A stretch of 64,000 nucleotides of DNA from Janthinobacterium sp. LM6 (GCF_002002885.1 NZ_CP019510.1:5022001-5086000), one strand, 5' to 3'. Shown: positions 50,387 through 59,200, counted from the first letter of the stretch. Translations and numbers: made by a program. The notes: generated from the sequence alone by a model not told the origin.

Positions 50387-51417
50387 CCTGCCGGCGCAGC
50401 TCGATACGCCTGCTGGCCGCCGGCTTGCTCGCTGCCAGCCTGCCATGGCAAGCGCTGGCCGCCCCGGGCGACCAGGCCGGCTTCGAGTTTGCCGTACTGG
50501 GCCACTCCTTCAACGCGGGGCCGGACGATGGTCCCCTGAAAAAAGCCATCGCGGAAACGAGCGCCTTCAATGCGTCGTTCGTCGTGGCCACCGGCATCAA
50601 GGCGGCCAGCGAATCGTGCAGCGACAAGCTGTATGGCCAGCGCAAGGATGTGCTCGACGCCAGCGGCCCGCCGCTGATCGTCTCGCTGTCGGCCAGCGAC
50701 TGGGCCAACTGCCGCAATTCGCGCGGCAGGGTCAACGCCATCGAACGCCTGAACCGCTTGCGCGACGTATATTTCGCCGATGACCAGAGCCTGGGCCAGC
50801 ACAAGCTGACCCTGTCGCGCCTGTCGTCGACGGCGAAATTCCGCAGTTATGCGGAAAATGCCCACTGGGAATACGGCGGCGTGCTGTTTGCCACCGTGAA
50901 TCTGCCGGCCAACAACAACCATTTCCTGCCGGAAGCGGGACGCAACAGCGAATTCGAAGACCGCCTGGTCGCCAACCGTTCCTGGCTGCAGAGATTGTTC
51001 GCCATGGCGCAGCGCAAGCAGCTCGACGGCATCGTGCTGTTTTCCGATGGCGACGTGGGCGTGCTCGATGAAGACGACAATTCGCTGCTGCCCAGCTTCA
51101 GTTCGAAACAGGATGGCTTTGCCGGACCGCGCAAGCAGATCCGCACCCTGGCGAAGAAGTTCAGCGGCAAGGTGTTATTGGTCGATACGCAGCGCGATGG
51201 CGCCGCGGATGGCAAGGAGGGAAAAAGTAAAAAGGCCGCAGCCAGGGCAGGCGGGCCGAAAATCAGCTGGAAAGGCAACCTGGGCCACGTCAGCATCGAC
51301 AACGACTGGTCCGCCATCGCCGTACGGCCCGGCAAGACGCCATTCTTTGAGGTACGTCAACGCGCTACCCGCCCATCGGCACAAGCGCGGGCCAAGGCGT
51401 CGACGCTACGCCGTTAA
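50383..51417 (+). CDS. Secreted metallophosphoesterase-like protein lacking metal ligands
   Basis: 344 residues with a signal peptide (about 1-27, ending WQALAA). The body resembles secreted calcineurin-like phosphoesterases of Burkholderiales, but key motifs are changed: the first GD motif reads VLGHSFNAG (38-46), GDIK reads TGIK (70-73), and PGDNEWTDCHR reads [12 protein letters not shown] (101-112). The scaffold motifs [37 protein letters not shown] and NNNHF are kept. It is thus probably a catalytically dead relative. Its ATG overlaps the mutS TGA. The tail is Lys/Arg-rich and disordered. The assignment is from motif pattern and should be tested by a profile search. Confidence 0.75.
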   Translation: MTCRRSSIRLLAAGLLAASLPWQALAAPGDQAGFEFAVLGHSFNAGPDDGPLKKAIAETSAFNASFVVATGIKAASESCSDKLYGQRKDVLDASGPPLIVSLSASDWANCRNSRGRVNAIERLNRLRDVYFADDQSLGQHKLTLSRLSSTAKFRSYAENAHWEYGGVLFATVNLPANNNHFLPEAGRNSEFEDRLVANRSWLQRLFAMAQRKQLDGIVLFSDGDVGVLDEDDNSLLPSFSSKQDGFAGPRKQIRTLAKKFSGKVLLVDTQRDGAADGKEGKSKKAAARAGGPKISWKGNLGHVSIDNDWSAIAVRPGKTPFFEVRQRATRPSAQARAKASTLRR

Positions 51418-51436
51418 TAACAGCGGTACAAATGAA

Positions 51437-51459
51437 CAGGCCGGCATATAGCCGGCCTG
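51437..51459. terminator. Hairpin between convergent genes
   Basis: CAGGCCGGC (51437-51445), loop ATATA, GCCGGCCTG (51451-51459): a 9-bp perfect stem midway between the secreted-protein and slyD stops. No T-run follows on the plus strand, and only TTCATTT on the minus strand. Confidence 0.6.
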
Positions 51460-51471
51460 GAACAAGCGGTA

Positions 51472-52017
51472 TTAGTGAATCGGATGCGTGCGGAAGTGAT
51501 CGCCTTCGTCACCTTCATCTTCATCATCGCCATGGTCATGGCCGTGTGCGCCATGCACGTGGCCATGGGCGATTTCTTCTTCGGTGGCTTCGCGCACGTC
51601 GGCGACGGTCAGCGAGAAGCGCAGCGCGATGCCGGCCAGTGGATGGTTGCCGTCCAGCACGACTTTGTCGTCGGCGATATCGGTGACCGTGAAGATCATC
51701 GCTTCTTCGTCCGGCGAATCGCTTTCCGGCATGCCTTCGAACTGCATGCCCACTTCCAGCGGCTCAGGCAGGCGATTGCGCGGCTCGACCTTCACCAGGG
51801 CTGGATCGTATTCACCGAAAGCATCATCCGGTTCGATCTGGATCGTGTTGGAATAGCCAACTTCCTTGCCGTCGAGCTCTTCTTCGATCTTCGGCAGGGT
51901 GTTTTCATAATCACCGTGCAGGTAGACCATCGGCTGACGGCCGTCTTCGATCAGATTGTCTTGCGCGTCTGACAGTTTGTAGTTGACAGTCACGACCGTA
52001 TTTTTGGCAATCTTCAT
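51472..52017 (-). CDS. slyD: FKBP-type peptidyl-prolyl isomerase SlyD
   Basis: 181 residues from the ATG at 52017, preceded by AAGGAAG. It has the two-domain SlyD layout: an FKBP domain interrupted by the insert-in-flap chaperone domain. Visible are VTVNYKLSDAQDNLIEDG, YLHGDYENTLPKIEEELDGKEVG, DDAFGEYDPALV and GNHPLAGIALRFSLTVADVREAT. The C terminus (about 148-181) is rich in His, Asp and Glu (HGHVHGAHGHDHGDDEDEG), a metal-binding tail that in E. coli binds nickel for hydrogenase maturation. SlyD speeds proline isomerisation and prevents aggregation in the cytoplasm. It ends convergently with the mutS-linked gene. Confidence 0.94.
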   Translation of the reverse strand: MKIAKNTVVTVNYKLSDAQDNLIEDGRQPMVYLHGDYENTLPKIEEELDGKEVGYSNTIQIEPDDAFGEYDPALVKVEPRNRLPEPLEVGMQFEGMPESDSPDEEAMIFTVTDIADDKVVLDGNHPLAGIALRFSLTVADVREATEEEIAHGHVHGAHGHDHGDDEDEGDEGDHFRTHPIH

Positions 52018-52110
52018 TATGCTTCCTTTCATTGTATAAGCTGGCAAATTATACCTTCACGCCGCCGACGGCAGGCGCATTCCTGCATTTCCGGTTGTTA
52101 TAATGGGCGC

Positions 52111-53232
52111 ATGAAAACATTAACTCTCCTCGGCGATATCACGCCGGCGCAATTCCTGCGCGACTACTGGCATAAAAAACCCTTGTTGATCCGTCAAGCC
52201 GTGCCTGGCTTCAAGGCGCTGTTCGATTTCAAGGCCCTGGCCGAGCTGGCTACCCTCGACCACGTCGAATCGCGCCTGGTCAGCCATGCGGATGGCCACT
52301 GGAACATGCAGCAAGGCCCTTTGAACAGCCTGCCCTCGCTGAAACAGAAGGAATGGACCCTGCTGGTGCAGGGCGCCAACCTGCACAGCGCCAAGGCCGA
52401 CGCCCTGCTGCGCCAGTTCCGCTTCCTGCCGGACGCGCGCCTGGACGACCTGATGGTCAGCTTTGCCACCGATGGCGGCGGCGTGGGCCCGCATTTCGAT
52501 TCCTATGACGTATTCCTGCTGCAAGGCCAGGGCAAGCGCCACTGGCGCATCGGCGCGCAGAAAGACCTGAGCCTGATCGACGGCTTGCCGCTGAAAATCC
52601 TCAGCAACTTCACGCCCGATGAAGAATTCACGCTGGAACCGGGCGACATGCTGTATCTGCCGCCCCACTACGCGCACGACGGCGTGGCCATCGGCGATTG
52701 CCAGACGTATTCGATCGGCTTCCGCTCGCCCACGTTCCAGGAGCTGGGCGAAGCGTTCCTGCAATTCATGGCCGACTCGATCGACTTGCCGGGCATTTAC
52801 AGCGATCCGGACTTGAAAGCGTCGGGCAAACCGGCGGAAATCCCCCGTGAAATGCTCAGCACCATCGCGGAAGAAATGAACAAGGTGCGCTTCACGGAAG
52901 AAGACGTGACCATTTTCCTGGGCGAACACCTGTCGGAACCGAAGCACAATGTATTTTTCACGCCGCTGTCCAAGCCGCTGACGGTAGGCCGCTTCGCGGA
53001 CGCCGCACAGAAAAAGGGTGTCGTGTTGTCGCGCAAGACCCTGATGCTGTATCGTGGCAAGAATGTCTTCATCAATGGCGAATCGTTCGCCATTGGCAAG
53101 GCCGATAAAGCGGCCCTGGAAACCCTGGCCAACGAACGCGCCCTCGATGGCGCCGCCGTGGCCCAGGCTTCCGATGACGTGATGGATGCGTTATATACGT
53201 GGTATCAGGATGGCTGGATCGAACTGGCTTGA
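52111..53232 (+). CDS. roxA: Ribosomal protein L16 arginine 3-hydroxylase RoxA (JmjC/cupin)
   Basis: 373 residues, the YcfD/RoxA length. A 2-oxoglutarate/Fe(II) oxygenase that hydroxylates an arginine of ribosomal protein uL16. The cupin motif HFDSYDVFLLQGQGKRHW supplies His128 and Asp130; the third iron ligand is probably His189 in LPPHYAHDG. The N terminus HKKPLLIRQAVPGF is characteristic. The C-terminal winged-helix part (about 270-373) ends DALYTWYQDGWIELA. Divergent from slyD with 93 bases between. Nothing unusual is seen. Confidence 0.93.
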   Translation: MKTLTLLGDITPAQFLRDYWHKKPLLIRQAVPGFKALFDFKALAELATLDHVESRLVSHADGHWNMQQGPLNSLPSLKQKEWTLLVQGANLHSAKADALLRQFRFLPDARLDDLMVSFATDGGGVGPHFDSYDVFLLQGQGKRHWRIGAQKDLSLIDGLPLKILSNFTPDEEFTLEPGDMLYLPPHYAHDGVAIGDCQTYSIGFRSPTFQELGEAFLQFMADSIDLPGIYSDPDLKASGKPAEIPREMLSTIAEEMNKVRFTEEDVTIFLGEHLSEPKHNVFFTPLSKPLTVGRFADAAQKKGVVLSRKTLMLYRGKNVFINGESFAIGKADKAALETLANERALDGAAVAQASDDVMDALYTWYQDGWIELA

Positions 53233-53414
53233 ATGGGGGTGTCGTAGCAAAGTGGTATTACAGTAGTTAAAATAGCAGCATCTGCGCCAGCGCAATGAAA
53301 CATATTATTTTTATATCGTTTTGTCGCGCTTTCGCAAATCGCTTACACTTGCTTGCAATTTGCTTCGGCAAATATTGCGATATCACAAAATAGTTGCGAA
53401 TTTGCCTCTTGCTC

Positions 53415-53444
53415 CTATTGCGACGCACCAAAAATCGCTATAAT
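53415..53444 (+). promoter_or_regulatory. Predicted sigma70 promoter of the lipoprotein gene
   Basis: Consensus TATAAT at 53439-53444; upstream either CTATTG (53415-53420, spacer 18) or TTGCGA (53418-53423, spacer 15). The start would fall near 53451. Confidence 0.65.
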
Positions 53445-53519
53445 ATTCGGTTAGGAAGTTTCCGTTGTCTGGCAGGCACCACCTGGTACGAAAAGCCTTC
53501 GAAGACGACCTAACGAGCG

Positions 53520-53537
53520 ATAATTACCGGTAATTAT
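53520..53537. promoter_or_regulatory. 18-bp perfect palindrome in the lipoprotein leader
   Basis: ATAATTACC followed directly by GGTAATTAT, 49 bases before the start codon and downstream of the predicted transcription start. Without a loop it is more likely a protein-binding site than an RNA hairpin. Confidence 0.55.
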
Positions 53538-53585
53538 TCATCGCAACAATATTGATTTATTTTTTGAAATAATTAAGGAAAACAA

Positions 53586-53843
53586 ATGAAAAAATCCCTG
53601 CTGATCGCCTCCCTGATGGTTGTTGCTCTGGCTGCTTGCAGCAAAAAAGAAGAAGCTCCTGCACCAGCACCAGTAGTTGAAACCCCAGCACCAGCACCAG
53701 CAGTTGAAGCTGCTCCAGCAGCAGCTGCTGCTGACGCTGCTGCTTCGGCCGCTACCGACGCTGCTGCTGCTGCTTCGGCTGCCGCTTCGGCCGCTACCGA
53801 CGCTGCTTCGGCTGCTTCGGCTGCTGCATCGGCTGCTAAGTAA
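53586..53843 (+). CDS. Small Ala/Pro-rich lipoprotein
   Basis: 85 residues, starting after TAAGGAAAA. Signal peptide MKKSLLIASLMVVALAAC ends in a lipobox (LAAC, Cys18), so the protein should be lipid-anchored. The next residues are SKKEEAPAPAPVVETP and then almost pure Ala with Ser, Thr and Asp (ATDAA units). The DNA has a duplicated 42-bp unit. The low-complexity stretch is likely an extended or helical spacer, as in Lpp-like or alanine-rich envelope lipoproteins. A strong promoter, complex leader and strong terminator suggest high expression. Function unknown. Confidence 0.85.
   Translation: MKKSLLIASLMVVALAACSKKEEAPAPAPVVETPAPAPAVEAAPAAAAADAAASAATDAAAAASAAASAATDAASAASAAASAAK
53742..53807 (+). 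repeat. 42-bp-period duplication inside the lipoprotein gene
   Basis: The 24-mer beginning GCTTCGGCCGCTACCGAC at 53742 recurs at 53784, giving two copies of the ASAATDAA-type peptide unit (14 codons). A likely site of slippage and length variation between strains. Confidence 0.75.
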
Positions 53844-53866
53844 TTTAGCACCCTGCACTAGGAAAA

Positions 53867-53890
53867 GCCGACCTTCGGGTCGGCTTTTTT
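53867..53890 (+). terminator. Rho-independent terminator of the lipoprotein gene
   Basis: GCCGACC (53867-53873), TTCG loop, GGTCGGC (53878-53884), then six T (53885-53890). Confidence 0.92.
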
Positions 53891-53928
53891 GCGTCCGGCG
53901 TTTTATCCGCAGGATAAAGGCCGGACGC
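53891..53928. repeat. Second hairpin in the convergent gap
   Basis: GCGTCCGG (53891-53898) pairs with CCGGACGC (53921-53928); inside, TTTATCC (53902-53908) pairs with GGATAAA (53912-53918) around a GCA loop. No T-run follows. Confidence 0.65.
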
Positions 53929-53930
53929 AG

Positions 53931-53978
53931 GCAATAAAAAAGGCTGCGCCGGTTTCCCGGATCAGCCTTTTTTATTGC
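53931..53978. terminator. Bidirectional terminator, 16-bp perfect stem
   Basis: GCAATAAAAAAGGCTG (53931-53946) and CAGCCTTTTTTATTGC (53963-53978) are exact reverse complements. Both strands show GC-stem followed by six T, so it can stop the lipoprotein transcript (plus) and bamC (minus, whose stop is at 54014). Confidence 0.9.
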
Positions 53979-54013
53979 GCGGCAGGTTGTGATACCCGCC
54001 GCAAATGTACCGA

Positions 54014-55207
54014 TTACTTCAGCTGCTCGTTCAGCAAGCCCAGGATCTTCTCGGCCACTGGCGAGACGTCGGGCTGGCCTTCGTTGCTGAGAATGCTGAC
54101 CAGGCTGGTCGAACCATTGCCGGCCTTGACCAGGACGCGGTAGCGCTGCGCTTCCTTGTCCTTTTCGGACGACGAACCCCAGCTGAACAGTTTCGAGAAG
54201 AAACCATCTTTCTTGACCGCGTCCGGATCGACGTAACGCACGAAATACGTGCCTTGCGTGCGGTCGCGGTCTTCCACGGTGAAGCCGACGCGGTCCAGCG
54301 CCAGGCCGACACGGCGCCAGGCGCGGTCGAAACCCTCGTCGACTTCGATGGCGCGCGCCGGCGTGGCGGCATCGCCCACCAGCTTGGCGTGCAGCGGCTG
54401 CACGATGGCGCCATCAACGGCTGTCTTCGCCTGCGCTTCGTCGCTGGCCGCGCCCAGGCGCGTCATCAGCTTGGCCAGGAATTGCGCCTCCAGGCCCGGA
54501 TCGTTGGGACGCGCGGTCCAGGTGGTGGTTTCCTTGTCGCGGCCCGTGACGACCTCTTCCACGCCACGGTGGCTGATGTAGATCTCGGTCGAACCATCGG
54601 CCAGACGCTCCACGCGGGTGCGGAACTTGTCTTTTTCACCAGTCGAGTACATCGAATCGAAGGCCTTGCCGATGGTGTTGCGGATAAAGTCTTGCGGCAG
54701 CTTGGCGCGGTTTTCGTTCCACTCGGTTTCCATGATGCCAGCCGTCGGCTGGTCGATGGCGACGGTAAAGCCCGAATCTTCCCAGAATTGCTTGAGTTGC
54801 GGCCACAGCACTTCAGGCGACTGCTTGACGACCAGCCAGCGCTGGTTGCCCGCGCGCTCGACCTTCACGCCACCGGCCGTGACGGGCACGACACCCACCA
54901 CGCCGTCGGCGCCCACGATGACGGGCGTGCCGGCCGTGGCGTTGCGCTGCGCGTTGTAGCCGGAAGCCGTGGCCACGCCGTTTTTCGAATCCGGCAAGGA
55001 ATAACGGTTGTCCTGCTGCAATTGCGTCAGGTCAGGCGGCACGTCCAGGGTGCTGGCTTTCTTGACCGACTTGTAGTCGACCTTGTCGCCGCCGACTACC
55101 GAACTGATCATGCCGCAGCCCGCGAGGCTGGCTGCGACGGCGCCGATGACGATGCCGCGGACGGCGATGGTGGCAGGCGCCGGTTTGGTTTTCTTGCAAT
55201 TAGTCAT
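54014..55207 (-). CDS. bamC: Outer-membrane assembly lipoprotein BamC
   Basis: 397 residues. N-terminal signal with lipobox (VAASLAGC), followed by the unstructured BamC segment (VDYKSVKKASTLDVPPDLTQL) that in E. coli contacts BamD. The two helix-grip domains follow, with LVVKQSPEVLWPQLKQFWEDSGF and, in the second, GFDRAWRRVGLALDRVGFTVEDRDRTQGTYFVRYVDP. BamC is part of the BAM complex that inserts beta-barrel proteins into the outer membrane. It follows dapA on the same strand, the standard order in proteobacteria, 80 bases apart. Ends at the large bidirectional terminator. Confidence 0.93.
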   Translation of the reverse strand: MTNCKKTKPAPATIAVRGIVIGAVAASLAGCGMISSVVGGDKVDYKSVKKASTLDVPPDLTQLQQDNRYSLPDSKNGVATASGYNAQRNATAGTPVIVGADGVVGVVPVTAGGVKVERAGNQRWLVVKQSPEVLWPQLKQFWEDSGFTVAIDQPTAGIMETEWNENRAKLPQDFIRNTIGKAFDSMYSTGEKDKFRTRVERLADGSTEIYISHRGVEEVVTGRDKETTTWTARPNDPGLEAQFLAKLMTRLGAASDEAQAKTAVDGAIVQPLHAKLVGDAATPARAIEVDEGFDRAWRRVGLALDRVGFTVEDRDRTQGTYFVRYVDPDAVKKDGFFSKLFSWGSSSEKDKEAQRYRVLVKAGNGSTSLVSILSNEGQPDVSPVAEKILGLLNEQLK

Positions 55208-55287
55208 GTCGTAACTGGATAAGAAGCTAAGTAGCAGCTGGAATCAGGAAAGGTCCGGACTGGTCAAGCCCGGGCTTGAAGTTCGGC

Positions 55288-56166
55288 TTAGGACAGGATG
55301 CCAGCGTCGCGCAAGGCATCGCGTACGGTGGCATGGCAATTTTCAGCCAGCGGCACCAGCGGCAAGCGTATGCCGGCCGGCATCAGGCCCATTTCGGCCA
55401 GCGCCCATTTGACGGGCACCGGGTTGGGCTCGACAAACAATTTCTGGTGCAAAGGAAAAACTTTGTTATTGATGGCAATCGCCGTGGTGCGCTCGCCCGC
55501 CATGGCCGCCACGCACATGTCATGCATGGCGCGCGGCGCGACGTTGGCCGTCACGGAGATGTTGCCGTGGCCGCCGCAGAACATCAGCGCCATGGCCGTC
55601 GGATCGTCGCCCGAATACACGGCGAAGTCCGCTGGAACCAGGCGCAGCAGGTCGATGCCGCGGCCGATATTGCCGGTCGCATCTTTCACACCGACGATAT
55701 TCGGGATGGCGGACAGGCGCACGATGGTCTCGTTGCTCATGTCGGCAACCGTGCGGCCAGGCACGTTGTACAGGATGACGGGAATGTCGACGGCTTCGGC
55801 GATGGCCTTGAAGTGCTGGTACATGCCTTCCTGGGTAGGACGGTTGTAGTACGGCACCACTTGCAAGACAGCATCGGCGCCCGCTTCTTTCGCGTAGCGC
55901 GTCAGTTTGATGGCCTCGGCCGTGGAGTTGCCTCCGGCGCCGGCGATGATAGGAATGCGTCCCTTGGCATGTTCGACGGTCAACTGGATCAGTTCGCAGT
56001 GTTCTTCCACGCTGACTGTTGCCGATTCGCCCGTCGTGCCAACGATGACGATGCCGTCCGTACCCTCGGCGATATGCCAGTCGATCAGCTTGCGCAGACC
56101 TGGAAAGTCCAGACTGCCGTCTGCGTGCATCGGGGTGACGATTGCTACAATGCTGCCCTTGATCAT
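55288..56166 (-). CDS. dapA: 4-hydroxy-tetrahydrodipicolinate synthase
   Basis: 292 residues, the standard length. Condenses pyruvate with aspartate semialdehyde in lysine and diaminopimelate synthesis. Active-site residues are all visible: the Schiff-base Lys161 in VGVKDATGN, Tyr133 in ILYNVPGRT, Thr44-Thr45 in GTTGESAT, and Arg138 in [16 protein letters not shown] completes the family pattern. Upstream partner of bamC; preceded by a methyltransferase gene on the same strand. Confidence 0.97.
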   Translation of the reverse strand: MIKGSIVAIVTPMHADGSLDFPGLRKLIDWHIAEGTDGIVIVGTTGESATVSVEEHCELIQLTVEHAKGRIPIIAGAGGNSTAEAIKLTRYAKEAGADAVLQVVPYYNRPTQEGMYQHFKAIAEAVDIPVILYNVPGRTVADMSNETIVRLSAIPNIVGVKDATGNIGRGIDLLRLVPADFAVYSGDDPTAMALMFCGGHGNISVTANVAPRAMHDMCVAAMAGERTTAIAINNKVFPLHQKLFVEPNPVPVKWALAEMGLMPAGIRLPLVPLAENCHATVRDALRDAGILS

Positions 56167-56250
56167 AGTAAGTTTATAGCGCCGATAAATAAAACAACGA
56201 TTGTAGCGGATAGCCCGCGCCTGTGGTGCATTCTGACATAGTATGGCCGC

Positions 56251-56823
56251 TCAAAACGTCGGCAGCAGGGCTGCCAACCGTGGAAAATCCGGCCGGACGG
56301 CACAAATTCGTTGCACCAGAGCAGCTTTTGGCTGTTCCACGCGCCCATCCTCATACGCTACCACACGCAAGCCGTGCTGCACCGCCCAGGTCAGCATTTC
56401 GCCTTCCTTCAGCAGGAATTTCGGATTCGACGGCTTGCCGAACTGCTCATTTCCCTCGGCAAACGTTTCGTACAGCAACACGCCATCGGGCGCCAGGCTG
56501 GCCACCATGGCTTCCAGCAGCGGCCGGTGCAGATAATTGGTGACGACGATGCCGGCAAAGCGGCCGGGAGCGAAAGGCCACACGGCGCCCGGCGCTTCCA
56601 GGTCCACCAGCGAGGTGGTGATGCCCGTGCCGGCCGCCTTTTCCAGCATTTCCGGATCATGGTCGAGCGCGATCACGGGGTGGCCCAGGCTCACCAGGTG
56701 GCGCGCGTGGCGGCCGGCGCCGCAGGCCAGGTCCAGCACTTCGCCGCCCGGGATCAGGGGCGCCCAGCGGCGCAGCCAGCCGGAAATCGCTTCGGCTTCT
56801 AGTATTGGTTCAGTTACTTGCAT
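56251..56823 (-). CDS. Class I SAM-dependent methyltransferase
   Basis: 190 residues from the ATG at 56823, placed six bases after GGAAG; the ATG at 56838 is less well placed. Motif I VLDLACGAGRHARHL, the acidic motif ALDHDPEML and the later TNYLHRPLLEAMVASLAPDGVLLYETFAEGN define a Methyltransf_11/25-type fold related to tellurite-resistance TehB-like proteins. The phrase YETFAEGNEQFGKPSNP is typical of this small family. Substrate unknown. In the same minus-strand block as the site-2 protease and dapA. Confidence 0.87.
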   Translation of the reverse strand: MQVTEPILEAEAISGWLRRWAPLIPGGEVLDLACGAGRHARHLVSLGHPVIALDHDPEMLEKAAGTGITTSLVDLEAPGAVWPFAPGRFAGIVVTNYLHRPLLEAMVASLAPDGVLLYETFAEGNEQFGKPSNPKFLLKEGEMLTWAVQHGLRVVAYEDGRVEQPKAALVQRICAVRPDFPRLAALLPTF

Positions 56824-56881
56824 CGGTACTTCCATCAATTATTTACGACCATCCAGTTGCCTGTCGTACATCCAGCTTATC

Positions 56882-57559
56882 TCACGTCAACAGGGCCGTC
56901 AGGGGCGTGACCAGGGTGACAAACATGCCGATGACAAATTCGATCGCCGCCAGCAAGGCACGGTTCAGGATGCCCGTGTACATCAGCAGCACCAGGGCGC
57001 CGAAGACATACAGGCTGTAGCGCTCAATGCTGGCGTACGGGCGCGCCAGTTGCATCGGCAGCAAGCCCGTCATGATGCGCCCGCCATCAAGGGGCGGCAC
57101 GGGAATCAGGTTAAAGACGAACATGGCCGCATTCACGCTGACGCCGGCGCCCGCCATCTTGCGGAAAAACATGCCCATTTCCGTCGGCGGCAGGACGCTG
57201 AGCACGACAAAGGCGATCATCCAGCCCAGGCCCATGACGAAATTGGCGCCAGGCCCGGCAAACGCCACCCAGGCCATCTGCTTCTTCGGATTGCGCAGGC
57301 GGCTGAAATCGACGGGCACCGGCTTGGCATAGCCGAACGGCACCTGGATGGTGAAATACAGCATCAAGGGCAGCAAGATCGTGCCGAAAGGATCGATATG
57401 CCGGATGGGATTGAGGCTCAGCCTGCCCTCGTTCGAGGCCGTGGGATCGCCGAAATAGCGGGCCGCGTAGCCGTGCGCCGCCTCATGCAGGGAAATGGCA
57501 AACAGCACCGGCACCAGGTAGACCGCAACGGTCTGGACTATCGTATTGAAATCGCTCAT
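56882..57559 (-). CDS. Site-2 protease family intramembrane metalloprotease
   Basis: 225 residues with about six membrane helices. Zinc-binding HEAAH at 25-29 within SLHEAAHGYAARYFGD, and the second-site motif NLIPVPPLDGGRI (third ligand Asp). This is the minimal S2P without PDZ or CBS domains, a form common in proteobacteria near yciO/trpS and dapA. Such proteases cut membrane-embedded substrates, often anti-sigma factors; the substrate here is unknown. Same strand as yciO (upstream) and the methyltransferase (downstream). Confidence 0.9.
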   Translation of the reverse strand: MSDFNTIVQTVAVYLVPVLFAISLHEAAHGYAARYFGDPTASNEGRLSLNPIRHIDPFGTILLPLMLYFTIQVPFGYAKPVPVDFSRLRNPKKQMAWVAFAGPGANFVMGLGWMIAFVVLSVLPPTEMGMFFRKMAGAGVSVNAAMFVFNLIPVPPLDGGRIMTGLLPMQLARPYASIERYSLYVFGALVLLMYTGILNRALLAAIEFVIGMFVTLVTPLTALLT

Positions 57560-57653
57560 GACCGCGATTCTACCAGAGCAGTCCCGGCCCCTTTCTTACG
57601 TTGTCATTAAGAACAGATGAAGAACTGCGCCGCAACGGCCGCGCCATGTCCCT

Positions 57654-58277
57654 CTACAAGCCCAGCACGGCCGGGTCGCCCCGTCCCACGCGCACCACTT
57701 CCGGCTCAGGCCCCGTCAGGTCGATCACGGTGCTGGGGCCATGCGCGCAGACGCCGCCGTCGACGATCAGGTCGACCAGCTTTTCCAGCCGTTCGCGGAT
57801 CGTGTCGGCATCCGTCAGGCTGTCTTCGTCGCCCGGCAAGGTCAATGTCGCGCCCAGCAGCGGCTGGCCCAGCTCTTCCAGCAGGCATTGCACGATGCGG
57901 TGCTGCGGCACGCGCAGGCCGATGGTCTTGCGCGAAGGATGGCTGAGGCGGCGCGGCACTTCCTTCGTCGCTTCCAGGATGAAGGTGTAGGCGCCCGGCG
58001 TGGCCGCCTTGAGCAGGCGGAACTGGCGGTTGTCCACGCGGGCATACACGCCCAGTTCGCTCAAGTCGCGGCACAGCAAGGTTAAATGGTGCTTTTCATC
58101 CACGCCACGGATGCGGCGCAGGCGCTCGACGGCGCCCTTGTCGTCGAGCTGGCACACCAGCGCGTAGCAGGAATCGGTGGGCAAGGCCACCACGCCGCCG
58201 GACTGGATGATCTGCGCCGCCTGCTTGATCAGGCGCAATTGCGGATTGTCGGGGTGAATATGAAAAAATTGACTCAT
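57654..58277 (-). CDS. yciO: YciO/YrdC/Sua5 family protein
   Basis: 207 residues, aligning end to end with E. coli YciO from MSQFFHIHPDNPQLRLI through GGVVALPTDSCYALVCQ, LTLLCRDLSELGVYARVDN, TKEVPRRLSHPSRKTIGLRVP and DLIVDGGVCAHGPSTVIDLT. The YrdC fold binds ATP and threonine; the paralogue TsaC makes threonylcarbamoyl-AMP for the t6A modification of tRNA. YciO itself has weak or unproven activity. It lies near a PHP phosphatase gene as in enterobacteria (yciV-yciO), with htpX inserted between. Confidence 0.92.
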   Translation of the reverse strand: MSQFFHIHPDNPQLRLIKQAAQIIQSGGVVALPTDSCYALVCQLDDKGAVERLRRIRGVDEKHHLTLLCRDLSELGVYARVDNRQFRLLKAATPGAYTFILEATKEVPRRLSHPSRKTIGLRVPQHRIVQCLLEELGQPLLGATLTLPGDEDSLTDADTIRERLEKLVDLIVDGGVCAHGPSTVIDLTGPEPEVVRVGRGDPAVLGL

Positions 58278-58315
58278 GTGTCAGCGTTCTGGCGAACCAG
58301 CTTGTTAAGTTAGCA

Positions 58316-59200
58316 TTATTGTACGCCGCGCAGCGCGGCGATGCGTTGTTCGAGCGGCGGATGGGTGGCGAACAGCGCGCCCCAGCCGCCATTGCCGCCG
58401 CTGATGCCCAGCGCCTGCATCGATTGCGGCAGCTCGCCCGGCGGCACGCCGCCCAGGCGGGCCAGCGCATGCATCATCGGCGTGGGGCTGCCCAGCAGCT
58501 TGGCGGAACCGGCGTCGGCGCGGAATTCGCGCTGGCGCGAGAACCAGGCCACGATGATGGAAGCGAGCAAGCCGAAGATCACTTCGCACACCATCACGGT
58601 CACAAAGTAACCGATGCCGCGTCCGCCGCCTTCGCGGTTGTTATTTTTCAACAGGACATTATCGACAAAGAAACCCACCACGCGGGCCATGAAGACGACG
58701 AAGGTATTCACCACGCCCTGGATCAGGGTCAGGGTGACCATGTCGCCATTCGCGACGTGGGCGATCTCGTGGCCCAGCACGGCTTCCACTTCATCGCGGT
58801 TCATGCTTTGCAGCAAGCCCGTGGACACGGCCACCAGCGCCGAATTCTTGAAGGCGCCCGTGGCAAACGCATTCGCGTCGCCCTCGTACACGGCCACTTC
58901 CGGCATGCCGATGCCGGCCCGCTCGGACAGGGCGCGCACGGTATTGACCAGCCACAATTCCGTCGACGAGGTCGGGTTGTCGATCACGCGCGCGCCCGTG
59001 CTCCACTTGGCCATGGGTTTGCTGATCAACAGGGAAAAGATCGACCCTGTAAAACCCACCACCAGCGAAAACACCAGCAGGCTGCCCAGGTTCAGGCTGC
59101 TGCCGCGCGCCGGATTGCCCACGCCCAGCAAACTGAGCACGAGCGACAGCACCAGCATCACGGCCAGGTTGGTTGCAATAAACAGGACGATACGTTTCAT
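58316..59200 (-). CDS. htpX: Heat-shock membrane protease HtpX
   Basis: 294 residues from the ATG at 59200, preceded by GGAG; a longer frame to 59257 is poor. Four membrane segments: two at the N terminus (about 5-25 and 38-59) and two in the middle (about 158-178 and 195-216). The zinc site HEIAH is at 144-148 and a third ligand Glu in FRADAGSA-type sequence follows ([14 protein letters not shown]). HtpX degrades damaged membrane proteins with FtsH. It sits between the PHP phosphatase and yciO genes, which are adjacent in enterobacteria, so it looks inserted in that pair. Confidence 0.95.
   Translation of the reverse strand: MKRIVLFIATNLAVMLVLSLVLSLLGVGNPARGSSLNLGSLLVFSLVVGFTGSIFSLLISKPMAKWSTGARVIDNPTSSTELWLVNTVRALSERAGIGMPEVAVYEGDANAFATGAFKNSALVAVSTGLLQSMNRDEVEAVLGHEIAHVANGDMVTLTLIQGVVNTFVVFMARVVGFFVDNVLLKNNNREGGGRGIGYFVTVMVCEVIFGLLASIIVAWFSRQREFRADAGSAKLLGSPTPMMHALARLGGVPPGELPQSMQALGISGGNGGWGALFATHPPLEQRIAALRGVQ

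Larger units (their letters stand above)
53233..53585 (+). other. AT-rich leader/regulatory region of the Ala-rich lipoprotein gene
   Basis: 353 bases, much AT-richer than its surroundings. Four copies of ATTTGC or its complement GCAAAT lie at 53334, 53358, 53368 and 53400; the middle two form a hairpin with a TTCG loop (53358-53373). A sigma70-like promoter is at 53415-53444 and an 18-bp perfect palindrome at 53520-53537. The transcript would carry an untranslated leader of about 135 bases with further pairing (GTTAGG 53450-53455 with CCTAAC 53509-53514). No protein gene is present. Confidence 0.6.

Noticed and set aside
53573-53858. Ser/Gly- or Ala-rich frames on the minus strand opposite the lipoprotein gene
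   Set aside because: They arise from the GCT/GCC repeat of the Ala-rich gene read backwards; only the plus strand has a promoter, signal peptide and terminator.
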